Shown: positions 35,106 through 46,870 of the stretch, one piece after another
Layout of the letters: each line of letters begins with the position of its first letter
Position numbering within the stretch: position 1 is the first letter of the stretch
Assembly: GCA_015494295.1 (NCBI GenBank)
Contig: WGBO01000070.1
Coordinates: 1-56,932, forward strand
Direction of reading: 5' to 3'
From: Gammaproteobacteria bacterium
GTDB taxonomy: Bacteria; Pseudomonadota; Gammaproteobacteria; DSM-19610
Length of the DNA: 56,932 nucleotides
Position numbers and translations under genes: made by a program
The notes under the pieces: generated by a model
Databases searched by the model: none
What the model was told of the DNA's origin: nothing
Seen by the model: the letters and a program-made list of their open reading frames with translations, nothing else

Positions 35106-37646
35106 TCAGGCCTTGACCACCTTGACCGCGCACTTCTTGTAGTCCGTTTCCTTGGACAGCGGGTCGGTGGCGTCCAGCGTGACCTTGTTGATCAGCCGCG
35201 AGGCGTCGAACCAGGGCACGAACACCAGGCCGCGTGGCGGTCGGTTGCGGCCGCGCGTCTCGATGCGCGCGGCGATCTCGCCGCGGCGGCTGACCACTTT
35301 GGCGGCCAGCCCGCGGCGCAGGCCGCGTTCCCGGGCGTCGTCGGGGTGCATGAAGATTACCGCGTCCGGGAACGCACGGTACAGCTCCGGCACCCGCCGC
35401 GTCATGGAACCGGAGTGCCAGTGCTCGAGCACGCGCCCGGTGCTCAGCCACAGGTCGTATTCGTCATCGGGGCTTTCGGCCGGCGGCTCGTAGGGCGCGG
35501 TGATGATGTTGGCGCGGCCGTCGGGCTTGCCATAGAAACTCACCTCGCTGCCTTTCTCCACGTAGGGGTCGTAACCCTCGCGGTAACGCCACAGGGTTTC
35601 CTTGCCGTCGATCACCGGCCAGCGCAGGCCACGCACCTTGTGGTAGGTGTCGAAGGGCGCCTGTTCGTGGCCCTTCTTCGGGCCCTCGTGCTGGAAGCGC
35701 CGGTATTCCTCGAACAGGCCCTTCTGCACGTAGAAGCCGAAAGCCTCCATCTCGTCGTTGTCGTAGGTGTTGCCGGCTTCGTCGGTGACAGTGGTCTTAG
35801 GATACTTGTCGACCTGGCCGTTGGCGAACAGCACCTCGTAGAGGGTCTTGCCGCGGTATTCGGGGTTCTTCTCCAGCAGGTCGTCCGGCCAGGCCTCGTC
35901 AGTGGTGAAACGCTTGGAGAACTCGATCAGTTGCCACAGGTCGGACTTTGCCTCACCCGGCGCGCGAACCTGCTGGCGCCAGAACTGGGTGCGGCGTTCG
36001 GCGTTTCCGTAGGCGCCTTCCTTCTCGGTCCACATGGCGGTGGGCAGGATCAGGTCCGCGGCCATGGCCGTGACCGTGGGGTAGGGGTCGGAGACCACGA
36101 TGAAGTTGGCCGGGTTGCGGTAGCCGGGCAGGGTTTCCTCGTTCATGTTGGCCGCGGCCTGCATGTTGTTGTTGCACATCACCCAGTAGGCGTTGAGCTT
36201 GCCGTCCTTGAGCATGCGGTTCTGCAGCACGGCGTGGTAGCCCTTCTTGCCGGGGAGCGTGCCTTCCGGCAGTTTCCAGATCTTTTCGGCAAAATCGCGG
36301 TGCGGTTTCTTGAATACCACGTAATCGGCGGGTAAGCGGTGCGCGAAGGTGCCGACTTCGCGGGCGGTGCCGCAGGCGGAGGGCTGGCCGGTCAGCGAGA
36401 AGGGGCCGTTGCCGGGCTCGGAGATCTTGCCGGTCAGCAGGTGGATGTTGTAAATCAGCCCGTTGGCCCAGACACCGCGGGTATGCTGGTTGAAGCCCAT
36501 GGTCCAGAACGAGGTCACCTTGCGGTTCGGATCCGCGTACAGTTTCGCCAGGCGTTCCAGGTTTTCCTTCGGTACCCCGGACAGTTTCGAGGTGTATTCC
36601 AGCGTGTAGGGCCTGACAGACTCGGCGTACTCCTCGAAGCTGATCTTGCTCAGCTTCCCCTTGTTGGGGTTTTTCGCCTTTTTCTGCAGCGGGTGTTCGG
36701 GGCGCAGGCCGTAGCCGATGTCGGTGGGTGTTTTGGTGAAGTTGACGTGCTTGCCGATGAAGTCCTCATCGTAGGCCTTGTGCTCGATGATGTAGTTGGC
36801 GATGTAGTTGAGGATCGCCAGGTCGGTCTGCGGCACGAACACCATGTTGTTGTCGCCGAGATCGAAGCAGCGGTGCTCGAAGGTGGACAGCACGTGGACT
36901 TCACAGCCTTCCCTGGTCAGGCGTGTGTCGGTCAGGCGCGACCAGAGAATCGGGTGCATCTCCGCCATGTTGGAGCCCCACAGCACGAAGGCGTCGGCGT
37001 GCTCCAGGTCGTCGTAGCAGCCCATCGGTTCGTCGGCGCCAAAGCCGCGGATAAAGGCGCCCACCGCCGAGGCCATGCAGTGGCGCGCGTTGGGATCGAT
37101 GTTGTTGGAGCGGAAACCGGCCTTGTACAGCTTGGAGGCCGCGTAGCCTTCCCAGATGGTCCACTGGCCGGAGCCGAACATGCCGACGGTGGAGACGATC
37201 TCCTCGGGCTTCTTTCCCTTGTTGCGCACCTTGTCTTTCTTCAGCGCCTCCTTGAATTTCTCCGCCATGACGTCGAAAGCGGTGTCCCAGCTTACCGGTG
37301 TGAAATCGCCGTTCTTGTCGTACTTGCCGTTGCGCATGCGCAGCAGCGGCCGGGTGAGGCGGTCCTCGCCGTACATGATCTTGGACAGGAAATAGCCCTT
37401 GATGCAGTTGAGGCCGCGGTTCACGGGGGCGTCCGGGTCGCCCTGGGTGGCCACCACGCGGCCCTCGCGGGTGCCGACCAGCACGCTGCAGCCGGTGCCG
37501 CAGAAGCGGCACGGCGCCTTGTCCCAGCGAATGGCATCCTTCGATCGGGTGAGCGCCTCGCTGACGCCGGGAACCGTGACGCCCGCCGCGGCGGCGGTGG
37601 CGGCAATGGCATTGGTCTTGATGAAATCACGCCTGGTCAGTTTCAT
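35106..37646 (-). CDS. napA: Periplasmic nitrate reductase catalytic subunit NapA
   Basis: An 846-aa molybdoenzyme that reduces nitrate to nitrite in the periplasm. It has a Tat signal ([20 protein letters not shown]), an N-terminal [4Fe-4S] cluster (C46, C49, C53, C81) and a molybdenum-coordinating Cys in [10 protein letters not shown] (C190). The C-terminal MGD-binding domain is intact. Its ATG overlaps the napD stop (ATGA). In a sulfur oxidiser it can couple sulfur oxidation to nitrate respiration or act in redox balancing. Confidence 0.98.
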   Translation of the reverse strand: MKLTRRDFIKTNAIAATAAAAGVTVPGVSEALTRSKDAIRWDKAPCRFCGTGCSVLVGTREGRVVATQGDPDAPVNRGLNCIKGYFLSKIMYGEDRLTRPLLRMRNGKYDKNGDFTPVSWDTAFDVMAEKFKEALKKDKVRNKGKKPEEIVSTVGMFGSGQWTIWEGYAASKLYKAGFRSNNIDPNARHCMASAVGAFIRGFGADEPMGCYDDLEHADAFVLWGSNMAEMHPILWSRLTDTRLTREGCEVHVLSTFEHRCFDLGDNNMVFVPQTDLAILNYIANYIIEHKAYDEDFIGKHVNFTKTPTDIGYGLRPEHPLQKKAKNPNKGKLSKISFEEYAESVRPYTLEYTSKLSGVPKENLERLAKLYADPNRKVTSFWTMGFNQHTRGVWANGLIYNIHLLTGKISEPGNGPFSLTGQPSACGTAREVGTFAHRLPADYVVFKKPHRDFAEKIWKLPEGTLPGKKGYHAVLQNRMLKDGKLNAYWVMCNNNMQAAANMNEETLPGYRNPANFIVVSDPYPTVTAMAADLILPTAMWTEKEGAYGNAERRTQFWRQQVRAPGEAKSDLWQLIEFSKRFTTDEAWPDDLLEKNPEYRGKTLYEVLFANGQVDKYPKTTVTDEAGNTYDNDEMEAFGFYVQKGLFEEYRRFQHEGPKKGHEQAPFDTYHKVRGLRWPVIDGKETLWRYREGYDPYVEKGSEVSFYGKPDGRANIITAPYEPPAESPDDEYDLWLSTGRVLEHWHSGSMTRRVPELYRAFPDAVIFMHPDDARERGLRRGLAAKVVSRRGEIAARIETRGRNRPPRGLVFVPWFDASRLINKVTLDATDPLSKETDYKKCAVKVVKA

Positions 37647-37897
37647 TGTTCGGCCTCCTGTTGACCCAAATCTTCAAACTGGTGATAGACCATCGAGGCG
37701 GAAAGCACGCCCGGCACGTCCTGCATGTGTACCAGCAGGTCGGCGATGTCGCGTTCGCTTTCCTTTTCGATGGTCACCACCAGACGTCCGTCCTCGTTGG
37801 CCCCGTGCACTTCAACGCCGTCCAGCCGTTCCAGACTGTGCCGGACGGTATCGATGTTCCCGGGGAACGTTCTGACGACTACACCACTGATGTTCAT
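37643..37897 (-). CDS. napD: NapD chaperone for NapA
   Basis: An 84-aa cytoplasmic chaperone starting [20 protein letters not shown], with the ferredoxin-like fold typical of NapD ([20 protein letters not shown]). It binds the NapA Tat signal before export. It overlaps both neighbours by 4 bases. Confidence 0.95.
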   Translation of the reverse strand: MNISGVVVRTFPGNIDTVRHSLERLDGVEVHGANEDGRLVVTIEKESERDIADLLVHMQDVPGVLSASMVYHQFEDLGQQEAEQ

Positions 37898-38403
37898 AAA
37901 CTCTCCTCGCCCCGCGCGGGCCGGATGTGCAGGGCCTGCACCGGGCAGGGCGCCACGCAGGCGCCGCAGCCGTCGCAGGCGGATAAATCGACAGAGGGCA
38001 GGGCCACGCCGCCGACGCGCGGGCGCAGGCGCAGGGCGCGTGAGTCGCAAGGGTCGGCGCAGGCGCGGCATTCGACGCCGCGGTAGGCGAGGCAGGTATC
38101 GGTATCGAGCGATGCGCGCAATGACCAGGGAGCGGCGCGGTTGTCCTGCACCAGGGCGCCGCGTGTGCAGACATCGGCGCAGTCGCCGCAGAACAGGCAT
38201 TCCCCGTGGCCGAAATCAACCTGCGGGAAGCCCCCGCGGCCCTTGACGAGAATGTGGGTGGGGCAGGCGTCGATGCAGTTACCGCAGCGGGTGCAAAGAT
38301 CCGTGAAATACGCCTCGGGGCGCGCCCACGGGGGCCGGATCGGCGCCGATCGTCCGCGGACATCGCCACGGAGGAACTGCATTCTGCTGATTGTTGTCGT
38401 CAC
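37894..38403 (-). CDS. napF: Ferredoxin-type protein NapF
   Basis: A 169-aa cytoplasmic protein with four Cys-rich iron-sulfur motifs (CTRCGNCIDACP, CLFCGDCADVC, CRACADPCD, CDGCGACVAPCP). It is thought to help NapA maturation. GTG at 38403 is taken as start; an ATG at 38382 (MQFLRGDVRG) is an alternative. First gene of the operon, about 28 bases after the predicted transcript start. Confidence 0.93.
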   Translation of the reverse strand: MTTTISRMQFLRGDVRGRSAPIRPPWARPEAYFTDLCTRCGNCIDACPTHILVKGRGGFPQVDFGHGECLFCGDCADVCTRGALVQDNRAAPWSLRASLDTDTCLAYRGVECRACADPCDSRALRLRPRVGGVALPSVDLSACDGCGACVAPCPVQALHIRPARGEESL

Positions 38404-38436
38404 GCAAGATCCATAATCAGTTTACTGGTTGTTGCT

Positions 38437-38442
38437 AATCTA
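38437..38442 (-). promoter_or_regulatory. Predicted -10 box of the napF promoter
   Basis: Read on the minus strand the hexamer is TAGATT. With a transcript start near 38431, the FNR box centre would lie at -41.5, the standard class II activator position. No good -35 box is present, as expected for such a promoter. Confidence 0.5.
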
Positions 38443-38465
38443 CCTGTGCAACAGACGTCGCAGCC

Positions 38466-38479
38466 TTGACCTGGATCAA
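38466..38479. promoter_or_regulatory. FNR/Anr-type binding site upstream of napF
   Basis: TTGAC-CTGG-ATCAA matches the FNR consensus TTGAT-N4-ATCAA at 9 of 10 positions. It lies 63-76 bases upstream of the napF start. It implies induction of the nap operon under low oxygen by an FNR/Anr protein. Confidence 0.82.
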
Positions 38480-38643
38480 GTTAAGAACCTGTTAACAGGG
38501 GGGCGAGCCTGCGTGACCGGACGGTGTGATGCCTTTCCCTGCGTCCTGTCTCCACCCCGGGGGAATATAGCCACATAACCCGCCAATACAAAAGGGTTTT
38601 TCCCCAAAAAACAGAATTTCAGGTGGGCCAGGCCCGATTGAAA

Positions 38644-39900
38644 CTATTTCCACCAGAGGGAAAGGACGGGCAGATAGGTGACGATGCCGAGCCAGGCCAG
38701 CATCAGGGCGAGGAACGGCAGGGTGGAACGGAACAGGGTGAGCACCGGCTTCTCGAAACGCTGGCTGGCGATGAACAGGTTGATGCCGACCGGCGGTGTG
38801 GAGTAGCCGATTTCGAGGTTGGCGAGGAAGATCACGCCGAGGTGCACCGGGTCGACGCCGAAGCGTTGCGCCAGCGGCAGGATCAGCGGCACCACCACCA
38901 CGGTGGCGGAGAAGATGTCCATCATCGCGCCCACTACCAGCAGGAACAGGTTGAGCAGCAGCAGGAACTTGAGAGGGGTGTCGATGCTGTCTTCCATCCA
39001 CGCCAGCAGGTGCATGGGCAGTTGGGCGTCGACAAGCAGGTTGGTCAGGCCCATGGCGACGCCGAGGATAATGAGGATGCTGCCGACCAGCACGGCAGTG
39101 TCGCAGAGCAGTGGCACCAGTTGCGTGCGCAGGGAAATGGAACGGTGGACCAGGCTTTCCAGGACCAGGACATACAGTGCGGTGCAGGCGGCAGCCTCGC
39201 TGACCGTGACATAGCCACCGAAGATACCCACCACGATCAGTACCGGCAGCAGGATATCGCCGAAGCCGCTACGCAGCGCGCGCAGCAGGATATGCCAGGA
39301 GAAGGGATGATGCGGCACCTTGTGGCGGGCGCCGATGCTGGCGGCGTAGACGCCGAGTATCACCATCAGGATCAGGCCGGGCACGATGCCGGCCAGGAAC
39401 AGCTCGTCGATGTTGACGCCAGCCACCACCCCGTACAGCAGGATGGCGAGGCTGGGCGGAAACAGCAGGCCGAGCGAGCCCGAGGTGGTGAGCAGGCCCA
39501 GAGCGAAGCGCTCGGGGTACTGGACCTTGCGCAGCACCGGGTAGAGCAGGCCGCCGAGGGCGAGGATGGTCACGCCGGAGGCGCCCGAGAAGGACGTGAA
39601 GAAGGCGCACGCGGCGATGGCGACGATGGACAGGCCGCCGGGCAGCCAGCCGAGCAGGGCGTTGAACAGCCGGATCAGACGCTGCGGCGCGCCGCCCGAG
39701 GACAGTATTACGCCGGCCAGCGTGAACAGGGGAATGGCGGTCAGGTTGGGGGAGGACGCCAGGCGGTTGAGTTCGACGATCAGCAGCGCGCTGTCGAGCT
39801 CGCTGCTCCAGGCGTAGGTCAGGCTGCCGGCGCCGATGACCGCGAACAGCGGCAGACCGAACAGCGCCAGCAGGACGATGAGGACTACGACAGCGAGCAT
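38644..39900 (-). CDS. TRAP transporter large permease (DctM)
   Basis: A 418-aa inner-membrane protein with about 12 helices, the ion-coupled channel of a tripartite TRAP transporter. Family features include FTSFSGASGVTILALGGLLY and GLLFPPSLAILLYGVVAGVN. It overlaps the small permease gene by 16 bases. The 240 bases beyond its end hold the nap promoter region and no clear terminator. Confidence 0.95.
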   Translation of the reverse strand: MLAVVVLIVLLALFGLPLFAVIGAGSLTYAWSSELDSALLIVELNRLASSPNLTAIPLFTLAGVILSSGGAPQRLIRLFNALLGWLPGGLSIVAIAACAFFTSFSGASGVTILALGGLLYPVLRKVQYPERFALGLLTTSGSLGLLFPPSLAILLYGVVAGVNIDELFLAGIVPGLILMVILGVYAASIGARHKVPHHPFSWHILLRALRSGFGDILLPVLIVVGIFGGYVTVSEAAACTALYVLVLESLVHRSISLRTQLVPLLCDTAVLVGSILIILGVAMGLTNLLVDAQLPMHLLAWMEDSIDTPLKFLLLLNLFLLVVGAMMDIFSATVVVVPLILPLAQRFGVDPVHLGVIFLANLEIGYSTPPVGINLFIASQRFEKPVLTLFRSTLPFLALMLAWLGIVTYLPVLSLWWK

Positions 39901-40370
39901 GAGTCCTCGTTACGGCCGAGCAGGGCGGCAAGCAGGAAATGCACCGTCATCAGCGAGAAACCAAGCGGCAGAATCAGCCCGACCAGGGTCTGCCAGCGTT
40001 CGTAGTCCTGGGCGTAGGCCCACTCGTCCCGCCAGAAGCGGATGGCGGCGTCGGCCAGCAGGGCGCAGACCGCGGCGGCCAGGAGTTGCAGCGGCCGGTA
40101 CAGTATCGCCCGCGCACGTTCCGACAGCAGGGTGCCGGCAATGTCGATACGGATATGGCGCTCGCGGTCGATAGCCAGCGCGGCACCGAAGAAGGTCACG
40201 TACAGCACCAGGTAACGGGTCAGCGTATCGGCTTCCGCGACGCCGGTGTCGAAGGCGTTGCGCGCCACGATCTGTACCAGCGCCAGCGCCAGCAGCAACA
40301 GCAGGCTGAGCGCCGCCAGCCAGGCTTCGCAGCGAAACAGCAGGCGGCGCAGGGTGTGCAGGAAGGTCAT
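39885..40370 (-). CDS. TRAP transporter small permease (DctQ)
   Basis: A 161-aa protein with four predicted membrane helices (for example LAALSLLLLLALALVQIVAR) and the DctQ-type segment TRYLVLYVTFFGAALAI. It complexes with DctM. It starts 19 bases after the DctP gene. Confidence 0.93.
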   Translation of the reverse strand: MTFLHTLRRLLFRCEAWLAALSLLLLLALALVQIVARNAFDTGVAEADTLTRYLVLYVTFFGAALAIDRERHIRIDIAGTLLSERARAILYRPLQLLAAAVCALLADAAIRFWRDEWAYAQDYERWQTLVGLILPLGFSLMTVHFLLAALLGRNEDSCSLS

Positions 40371-40389
40371 GACCGGCGTATGGCGGGCG

Positions 40390-41418
40390 TCAGTGCACCG
40401 CCGGGGCCGTGGTGGCGTGGCTGCCGCGGTACCGGCTCAGCAGGCGGCGCGTCTCGTCGAACAGCGCGGCGGGGATGTAGTCGCTCTCGACCAGGGTTTT
40501 GGCGGCGCGGTCACGCAGCGCGCGCAGTTCGTCCGCGCTCATGCTCTCGTCGGGCTCGATGAATTCCAGTCCCCGTTGCCGCAGTTCGTCCATGCTGCGC
40601 GCATTGTCGACGCGGGTGGCGGCGATCAGTTTTTCGCCAGTGCGGTAACCGGTTTCCCGCAGCAGCGCGCGCAGGTCTTTCGGCAGCCGGTCGAAGAAAC
40701 GGCGCGTCACCACCAGCCCTCCCATGCCGTTGGTCAGCGGCACGCTGCTGATATAGCGGGTCCTGGTGAACCACTGCATGGCGATGGCGCCCAGAGGCGG
40801 CGCGTACACGGTATCGATCAGCCCCGTGGACAGGCTGGTGTAGACATCGACGATGGACAGCGGAACCGGGGAGATGCCGCTGGCGCGGAAGAAGGCCTGT
40901 CCCATGGGGTCGCCCTGCCACAGCCACACCCGGCGGCTGCGCATGTCTTCGATGGAGCGTATTGGTTCGCGCGAGAACATGTGGATGAAACCGACCTCCA
41001 TCCACCCCAGCAGTTCATAGCCGTTGTCGTGGAAGCCCTGGCGAAACGCCGGCGTAAAGTGTTCGCGGATGAAATCGACCTCGCCGACATCGTCGAACAG
41101 GAACGGCAGTTCGAGCACCCGCGCGGGGGAATACATGTGGCCGATGCCGTAGCCGGTGAAGGCGCCGCCCTGCAACTGGTTGAAGCGCATCTTCTTGAGC
41201 ACGTCCGGCTCGTCGCCCTGCACGCCGCCGGGATAGAACTTGAACGTCAGCCGGCCTTCGCTCGCGGTTTTCACCTCCCGGCCCCATTCCTCGAGGATAT
41301 TCATCCAGGTCGACCCCGGCGGCGCCAGGGTGGCGAACTTCAGCACATGGTGATCGGCGGCAACTGCCGGTGCGGCGCTCAGCAACACCATCAGCAGGCC
41401 AAGCAGTCGCGCCAGCAT
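40390..41418 (-). CDS. TRAP transporter substrate-binding protein (DctP)
   Basis: A 342-aa periplasmic binding protein with signal MLARLLGLLMVLLSAAPAVA. The mature opening HVLKFATLAPPGSTWMNILE and the MRSRRVWLWQGDPMGQAFFR region with its ligand Arg are family-typical. The ATG at 41418 is preferred because it overlaps the TatT stop (TGATG); GTG at 41427 is an alternative. The substrate is probably a carboxylate-type or hydrophobic ligand but cannot be assigned. Confidence 0.93.
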   Translation of the reverse strand: MLARLLGLLMVLLSAAPAVAADHHVLKFATLAPPGSTWMNILEEWGREVKTASEGRLTFKFYPGGVQGDEPDVLKKMRFNQLQGGAFTGYGIGHMYSPARVLELPFLFDDVGEVDFIREHFTPAFRQGFHDNGYELLGWMEVGFIHMFSREPIRSIEDMRSRRVWLWQGDPMGQAFFRASGISPVPLSIVDVYTSLSTGLIDTVYAPPLGAIAMQWFTRTRYISSVPLTNGMGGLVVTRRFFDRLPKDLRALLRETGYRTGEKLIAATRVDNARSMDELRQRGLEFIEPDESMSADELRALRDRAAKTLVESDYIPAALFDETRRLLSRYRGSHATTAPAVH

Positions 41419-42290
41419 CAGAACCACTCCTGTTCGAGGCCCAGCAGATGGCGGGCGCGGGCGCGGGCAATCTGGTTGATCAGGGCCATTTCCGGGTAGC
41501 TGCCGACCGGCGTTTCAACGACGCGCGTCAGCAGCTTGTGGAATGCCGCCTGGTCGAGCCGTTGCCGTTCCAGGTATTCCGCCTGCAGTACGTCGAAGAT
41601 CAGCAGCTTGCCGCCGCTGACCGCGCGGGCCTGGTCGAAATGCTGCTCCGACAGCGCGAAGTTGCCGCCGAACATGGGGGCGCGGCTGCCATAGTAGACG
41701 CCATAATACCCATGCACGCTGCCGTCGAAGTAGTCGGGTTGCAGGTCCAGCACCCGTTGCATCAGGTGTTCGGTGCTGGCGAGTTGCGCGATTCGCGCCG
41801 GGTCGGTCCGGTTCAGGTCGATCTCCTTGGCCCAGCACGAGGCGGTCCAGAACAGCGCCGGCACCGCGTCGCGTCCGAGCCCGGCGAGGGCCTTGTCGAT
41901 GGCGTCCGGGCTGGCGTTGCGCAGGTCGAGGCTCACGCCCAGTGCGCGCAGCGCGCGCAGGCCATAGGCGGTTCCACGCCGGTACAGGGCGCTGGCGCGC
42001 GCCGGATCCTCGAGTTCGGTGAAGCCGAAGGCGTAGCCATAGAGACCCTGGGCGGCATTGGCGAGCAGTACCGGGTTGCCGGGGTCTTCGGCGATCAGGC
42101 CCTCGATGAGCTTGATGTTGGCGGGCAGGGCTGCTTCCGCCAGCACCAGGTCGGTTTCGCGGTTCATGGCGTCGATGGCGCCATCCATGATGCTGACCGA
42201 CGTGCGGGCCACCATTTGTCCCATGCTGCAGGCGCCGAGCAGCGGCGTCAGCATCAGGATCAGCAGGTATCTGCGCAAAACCTCGTTCAT
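41418..42290 (-). CDS. TRAP transporter TatT-family lipoprotein (TPR partner)
   Basis: A 290-aa lipoprotein. The signal and lipobox LLGAC (Cys about 20) are followed by helical TPR-like repeats. I recognise the TatT family (Treponema Tp0956-like) from LIEGLIAEDPGNPVLLANAA, GYAFGFTELEDP and YYGVYYGSRAPMFGG. TatT forms a trimer that binds DctP and shuttles hydrophobic ligands. ATG at 42290 follows an AGGAG Shine-Dalgarno. It heads the TRAP operon. Confidence 0.9.
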   Translation of the reverse strand: MNEVLRRYLLILMLTPLLGACSMGQMVARTSVSIMDGAIDAMNRETDLVLAEAALPANIKLIEGLIAEDPGNPVLLANAAQGLYGYAFGFTELEDPARASALYRRGTAYGLRALRALGVSLDLRNASPDAIDKALAGLGRDAVPALFWTASCWAKEIDLNRTDPARIAQLASTEHLMQRVLDLQPDYFDGSVHGYYGVYYGSRAPMFGGNFALSEQHFDQARAVSGGKLLIFDVLQAEYLERQRLDQAAFHKLLTRVVETPVGSYPEMALINQIARARARHLLGLEQEWF

Positions 42291-42368
42291 CACGACTCCT
42301 TGTTATCGTTGGTCACGCCGGACTTCCCTTGCCCGGCCCCCCGCCGCGCATCGTCCTCGCTTCGGGTG

Positions 42369-43899
<1,531 letters not shown>

Positions 43900-43905
43900 G
43901 CGAAC

Positions 43906-44727
43906 TCAGATATTGCGCAGCAGTTCGTTGATGCCGACCTTGCCCAGCGTTTTGGCGTCCACTTTCTTGACTATGACGGCGCAGTACAGGCTGTACTTGC
44001 CGTCGCTGGAGGGCAGGTTGCCGGACACCACCACGGAACCGGCGGGGATGCGGCCGTAGGTGATCTCGTCCTTTTCGCGGTCGTAGATGCGTGTGCTCTG
44101 GCCGATGTAGACGCCCATGGAGATGACCGAGCCTTCCTCGACGATCACGCCTTCCACCACTTCGGAGCGCGCGCCGATGAAGCAGTTGTCCTCGATGATG
44201 GTGGGCGCCGCCTGCACCGGCTCCAGCACGCCGCCGATGCCGACGCCGCCGGACAGGTGCACGTTCTTGCCGATCTGCGCGCAGGAGCCGACCGTGGCCC
44301 AGGTGTCCACCATGGTGCCGGAATCCACGTAGGCGCCAATGTTGACGTAGGAAGGCATCAGCACCACGCCGGATGCGATGTAGCTGCCGTAACGGGCGGC
44401 GGCGGGCGGCACCACGCGCACGCCACCGGCGCGGAATTCGCGCGCGTTGTAGTCGGCGTACTTGGAGGGCACCTTGTCGTAATAGTTGGTGAAACCGCCT
44501 TTCATGAACTGGTTGTCCTCGATGCGGAACGACAGCAGCACGGCCTTTTTCAGCCAGTCGTTGACCACCCAGTCGCCGTCCTTCTTCTCGGCGACGCGCG
44601 CCTCGCCGCTGTCGAGCAGGTGGATGGCTTCCAGCACGGCTTCCTTGACGTGTGTCTCGACGGTGCGCGGGGTGATGTCGGCGCGGCGTTCAAAGGCTTC
44701 TTCGATCGTGGCTTGCAAATCGCTCAT
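43906..44727 (-). CDS. dapD: Tetrahydrodipicolinate N-succinyltransferase
   Basis: A 273-aa left-handed beta-helix acyltransferase, with hexapeptide repeats from about residue 100 ([38 protein letters not shown]). It succinylates tetrahydrodipicolinate in the succinylase DAP pathway. It is 6 bases upstream of yffB. Confidence 0.98.
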   Translation of the reverse strand: MSDLQATIEEAFERRADITPRTVETHVKEAVLEAIHLLDSGEARVAEKKDGDWVVNDWLKKAVLLSFRIEDNQFMKGGFTNYYDKVPSKYADYNAREFRAGGVRVVPPAAARYGSYIASGVVLMPSYVNIGAYVDSGTMVDTWATVGSCAQIGKNVHLSGGVGIGGVLEPVQAAPTIIEDNCFIGARSEVVEGVIVEEGSVISMGVYIGQSTRIYDREKDEITYGRIPAGSVVVSGNLPSSDGKYSLYCAVIVKKVDAKTLGKVGINELLRNI

Positions 44728-44745
44728 GGCGGTCTCCTGAAAGGT

Positions 44746-45942
44746 TTATAACTGTTCTGTAAAGGTTCGGATACGGCGTGCGGCGTCGAGGCACTCGTCC
44801 AGCGGCGCGACCAGCGCCATGCGCACGTGCCCGCGCCCCGGGTTGCCGGTGGCGGTGTCGCGCGACAGGTAGCTGCCTGGCAGCACCACCACGTTCTGCC
44901 GTCGATACAGCTCGCGGGAAAAGGTCTCGTCGTCCACCGGCGTGCGCGGCCACAGGTAGAAACCCGCCGGCGGCACCTCCATATCCATGACCGGCGAGAG
45001 TATATCCGCAACCGCGGCAAACTTTTCCCGGTACAGGCGGCGGTTTTCCGCCACGTGCGCCTCGTCGCGCCAGGCGCGGATGCTGGCGTCCTGGGTGGCG
45101 GGGGGCATGGCGCAGCCGTGGTAGGTGCGGTAGCGGAAGAAGGCCGCGATCAGCGCGTCGTCGCCGGCGACGAAGCCGGAGCGCAGGCCGGGCGCATTGG
45201 ATCGCTTGGACAGGCTGTGGAACACCAGGCAGCGCCGGAAACTGTCGTTGCCCATCCGCGCGGCGGCCTGCAGCAGGCCCGGGGGCGGCGTCTCCTCGTC
45301 CTGGTAGATCTCCGAGTAACATTCGTCGGAGACGATCACGAAATCGTAGCGCTCGGCGCGCTCGATCAGCGCCTGCATGTCGGACAGCCCCATCACGCGG
45401 CCGGTGGGGTTGGCGGGCGAACACAGGTAGAGCAACTGGCAGCGCTTCCAGTCCGCTTCGCTGACGGAGTCCAGATCAGGCAGGTAGCCGCTGTCGGCGG
45501 TGGCGTTGACCAGCACCGGTTCGGCGCCGGCAAGAAGTGCAGCGCCCTCGTATATCTGATAAAAGGGGTTCGGCATCAGCACCGCCGCGTCGTTGCCACG
45601 GTCGACCACGCACTGGGCAATGGCGAACAGCGCCTCGCGGGTGCCGTTTACCGGCAGCGCGTGGCGCGCCGGGTCGAGGCTGCCCGCGGGCAGCCCGAAG
45701 CGCGCGGTCAGCCAGTCGGTGATGGCGGCGCGCAACGCGTCCGTGCCCTTCGTGGACGGGTAGCGGGACAGGCCGTGAAGGTGTTCGATAAGCGCTTCGG
45801 TGATGAATGCCGGAGTCGGGTGCCGGGGCTCGCCGATCGACAGGCGGATGGTGTCGAGGCCGGCCGGCGGCGTCACGCCGGCGTGCAGTTTCGCCATGCG
45901 TTCGAAGGGGTAGGGCTGCAGGCGTGACAGGTCGGGATTCAT
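44746..45942 (-). CDS. dapC: Succinyldiaminopimelate transaminase
   Basis: A 398-aa PLP-dependent class I/II aminotransferase. The PLP-binding Lys lies in FHSLSKRSNAPGLRSGF (K246), with SPANPTG and DECYSEIY motifs. The start at 45942 (MNPDLSRLQPYPFER) is family-typical. Next to dapD, it supplies N-succinyl-LL-DAP. It is divergent from the DMT exporter with a 46-base gap. Confidence 0.95.
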   Translation of the reverse strand: MNPDLSRLQPYPFERMAKLHAGVTPPAGLDTIRLSIGEPRHPTPAFITEALIEHLHGLSRYPSTKGTDALRAAITDWLTARFGLPAGSLDPARHALPVNGTREALFAIAQCVVDRGNDAAVLMPNPFYQIYEGAALLAGAEPVLVNATADSGYLPDLDSVSEADWKRCQLLYLCSPANPTGRVMGLSDMQALIERAERYDFVIVSDECYSEIYQDEETPPPGLLQAAARMGNDSFRRCLVFHSLSKRSNAPGLRSGFVAGDDALIAAFFRYRTYHGCAMPPATQDASIRAWRDEAHVAENRRLYREKFAAVADILSPVMDMEVPPAGFYLWPRTPVDDETFSRELYRRQNVVVLPGSYLSRDTATGNPGRGHVRMALVAPLDECLDAARRIRTFTEQL

Positions 45943-45988
45943 GTAACGAAGACGGCTGGAAAACGGAGGCGAGAGTATACGCAATCTC

Positions 45989-46870
45989 ATGAAATGGTGC
46001 AGTCACCCCTTGTTGCCGGTGTTCAGCCTGCTGGTTGCCGCCACCCTGTGGGGGCTGGTCTGGTACCCGCTGCGCCTGCTGGAGGCCCAGGGCCTGCAGG
46101 GCCTGTGGCTGTCGCTGGGCAGCTACGCGGCCGCGTTGCTGGTCGGCCTGCCGTGGCTGTGGCGGGCGCGCGGCGACTGGAAGCGAGAGGGTGGGGTGTT
46201 GCTGCTGATGACCCTGGCGGTGGGCTGGTGCAACGTCGCTTTCGTGATCGCCATACTCGAGGGCACGGTGGTGCGGGTGCTGCTGCTGTTCTACCTGTCG
46301 CCGTTGTGGGCGCTGGTGCTGGGCTGGCTGATCCTTCGTGAACGGCCAGGCCGAGGCAGCTTGTTGGTGTTCGCGCTCGCGGTGGCCGGCGCCGTCATCA
46401 TGTTGTGGGATCCGGCGCTGGGCTTTCCCTGGCCGCGTGACGCGGCCGACTGGCTGGCAGCCTCGTCCGGCCTGGCATTTGCCTTCGCCAACGTCATGGT
46501 GCGCAAGCTGCGGCACCTGGGCATGTACGCCAAGGCGTCCGCCAACTGGCTGGGGGTGGTGCTGGTCGCCGGCGCCTGGATCCTGCTCAGCGGTGAACCG
46601 GCGCCGGTCGTGGAACCGGCGGCGTGGCTGGGCGTGATCGGCCTGGGCTGGGCCGGATTCGTGGTGATGACGGTTGCGGTCATCTATGGCGTTACCCACA
46701 TGCCCGTGCACCGCTCGGCGGTCATCCTGTTGTTCGAGATCGTGGTGGGCGCGGTGTCATCCATGCTGCTCAGCGATGAACAGATACAGACGCAGGAGTG
46801 GGTGGGCGGCGCACTGATCCTGGCCGCCGCCTGGTTCGAGGCCAGATCACACATGGGAGAGGTTTCATGA
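45989..46870 (+). CDS. EamA/DMT-family membrane exporter
   Basis: A 293-aa membrane protein with ten helices and two EamA repeats (LVAATLWGLVWYPLRLL; LRERPGRGSLLVFALAVAGA; EIVVGAVSSMLLSDE). Probable metabolite or drug exporter. Its stop overlaps the ATG of the VOC gene. Confidence 0.93.
   Translation: MKWCSHPLLPVFSLLVAATLWGLVWYPLRLLEAQGLQGLWLSLGSYAAALLVGLPWLWRARGDWKREGGVLLLMTLAVGWCNVAFVIAILEGTVVRVLLLFYLSPLWALVLGWLILRERPGRGSLLVFALAVAGAVIMLWDPALGFPWPRDAADWLAASSGLAFAFANVMVRKLRHLGMYAKASANWLGVVLVAGAWILLSGEPAPVVEPAAWLGVIGLGWAGFVVMTVAVIYGVTHMPVHRSAVILLFEIVVGAVSSMLLSDEQIQTQEWVGGALILAAAWFEARSHMGEVS

Noticed and set aside
34347..36335. 662-codon plus-strand open frame
   Set aside because: Antisense to napG and napA, which have clear iron-sulfur and molybdenum motifs.
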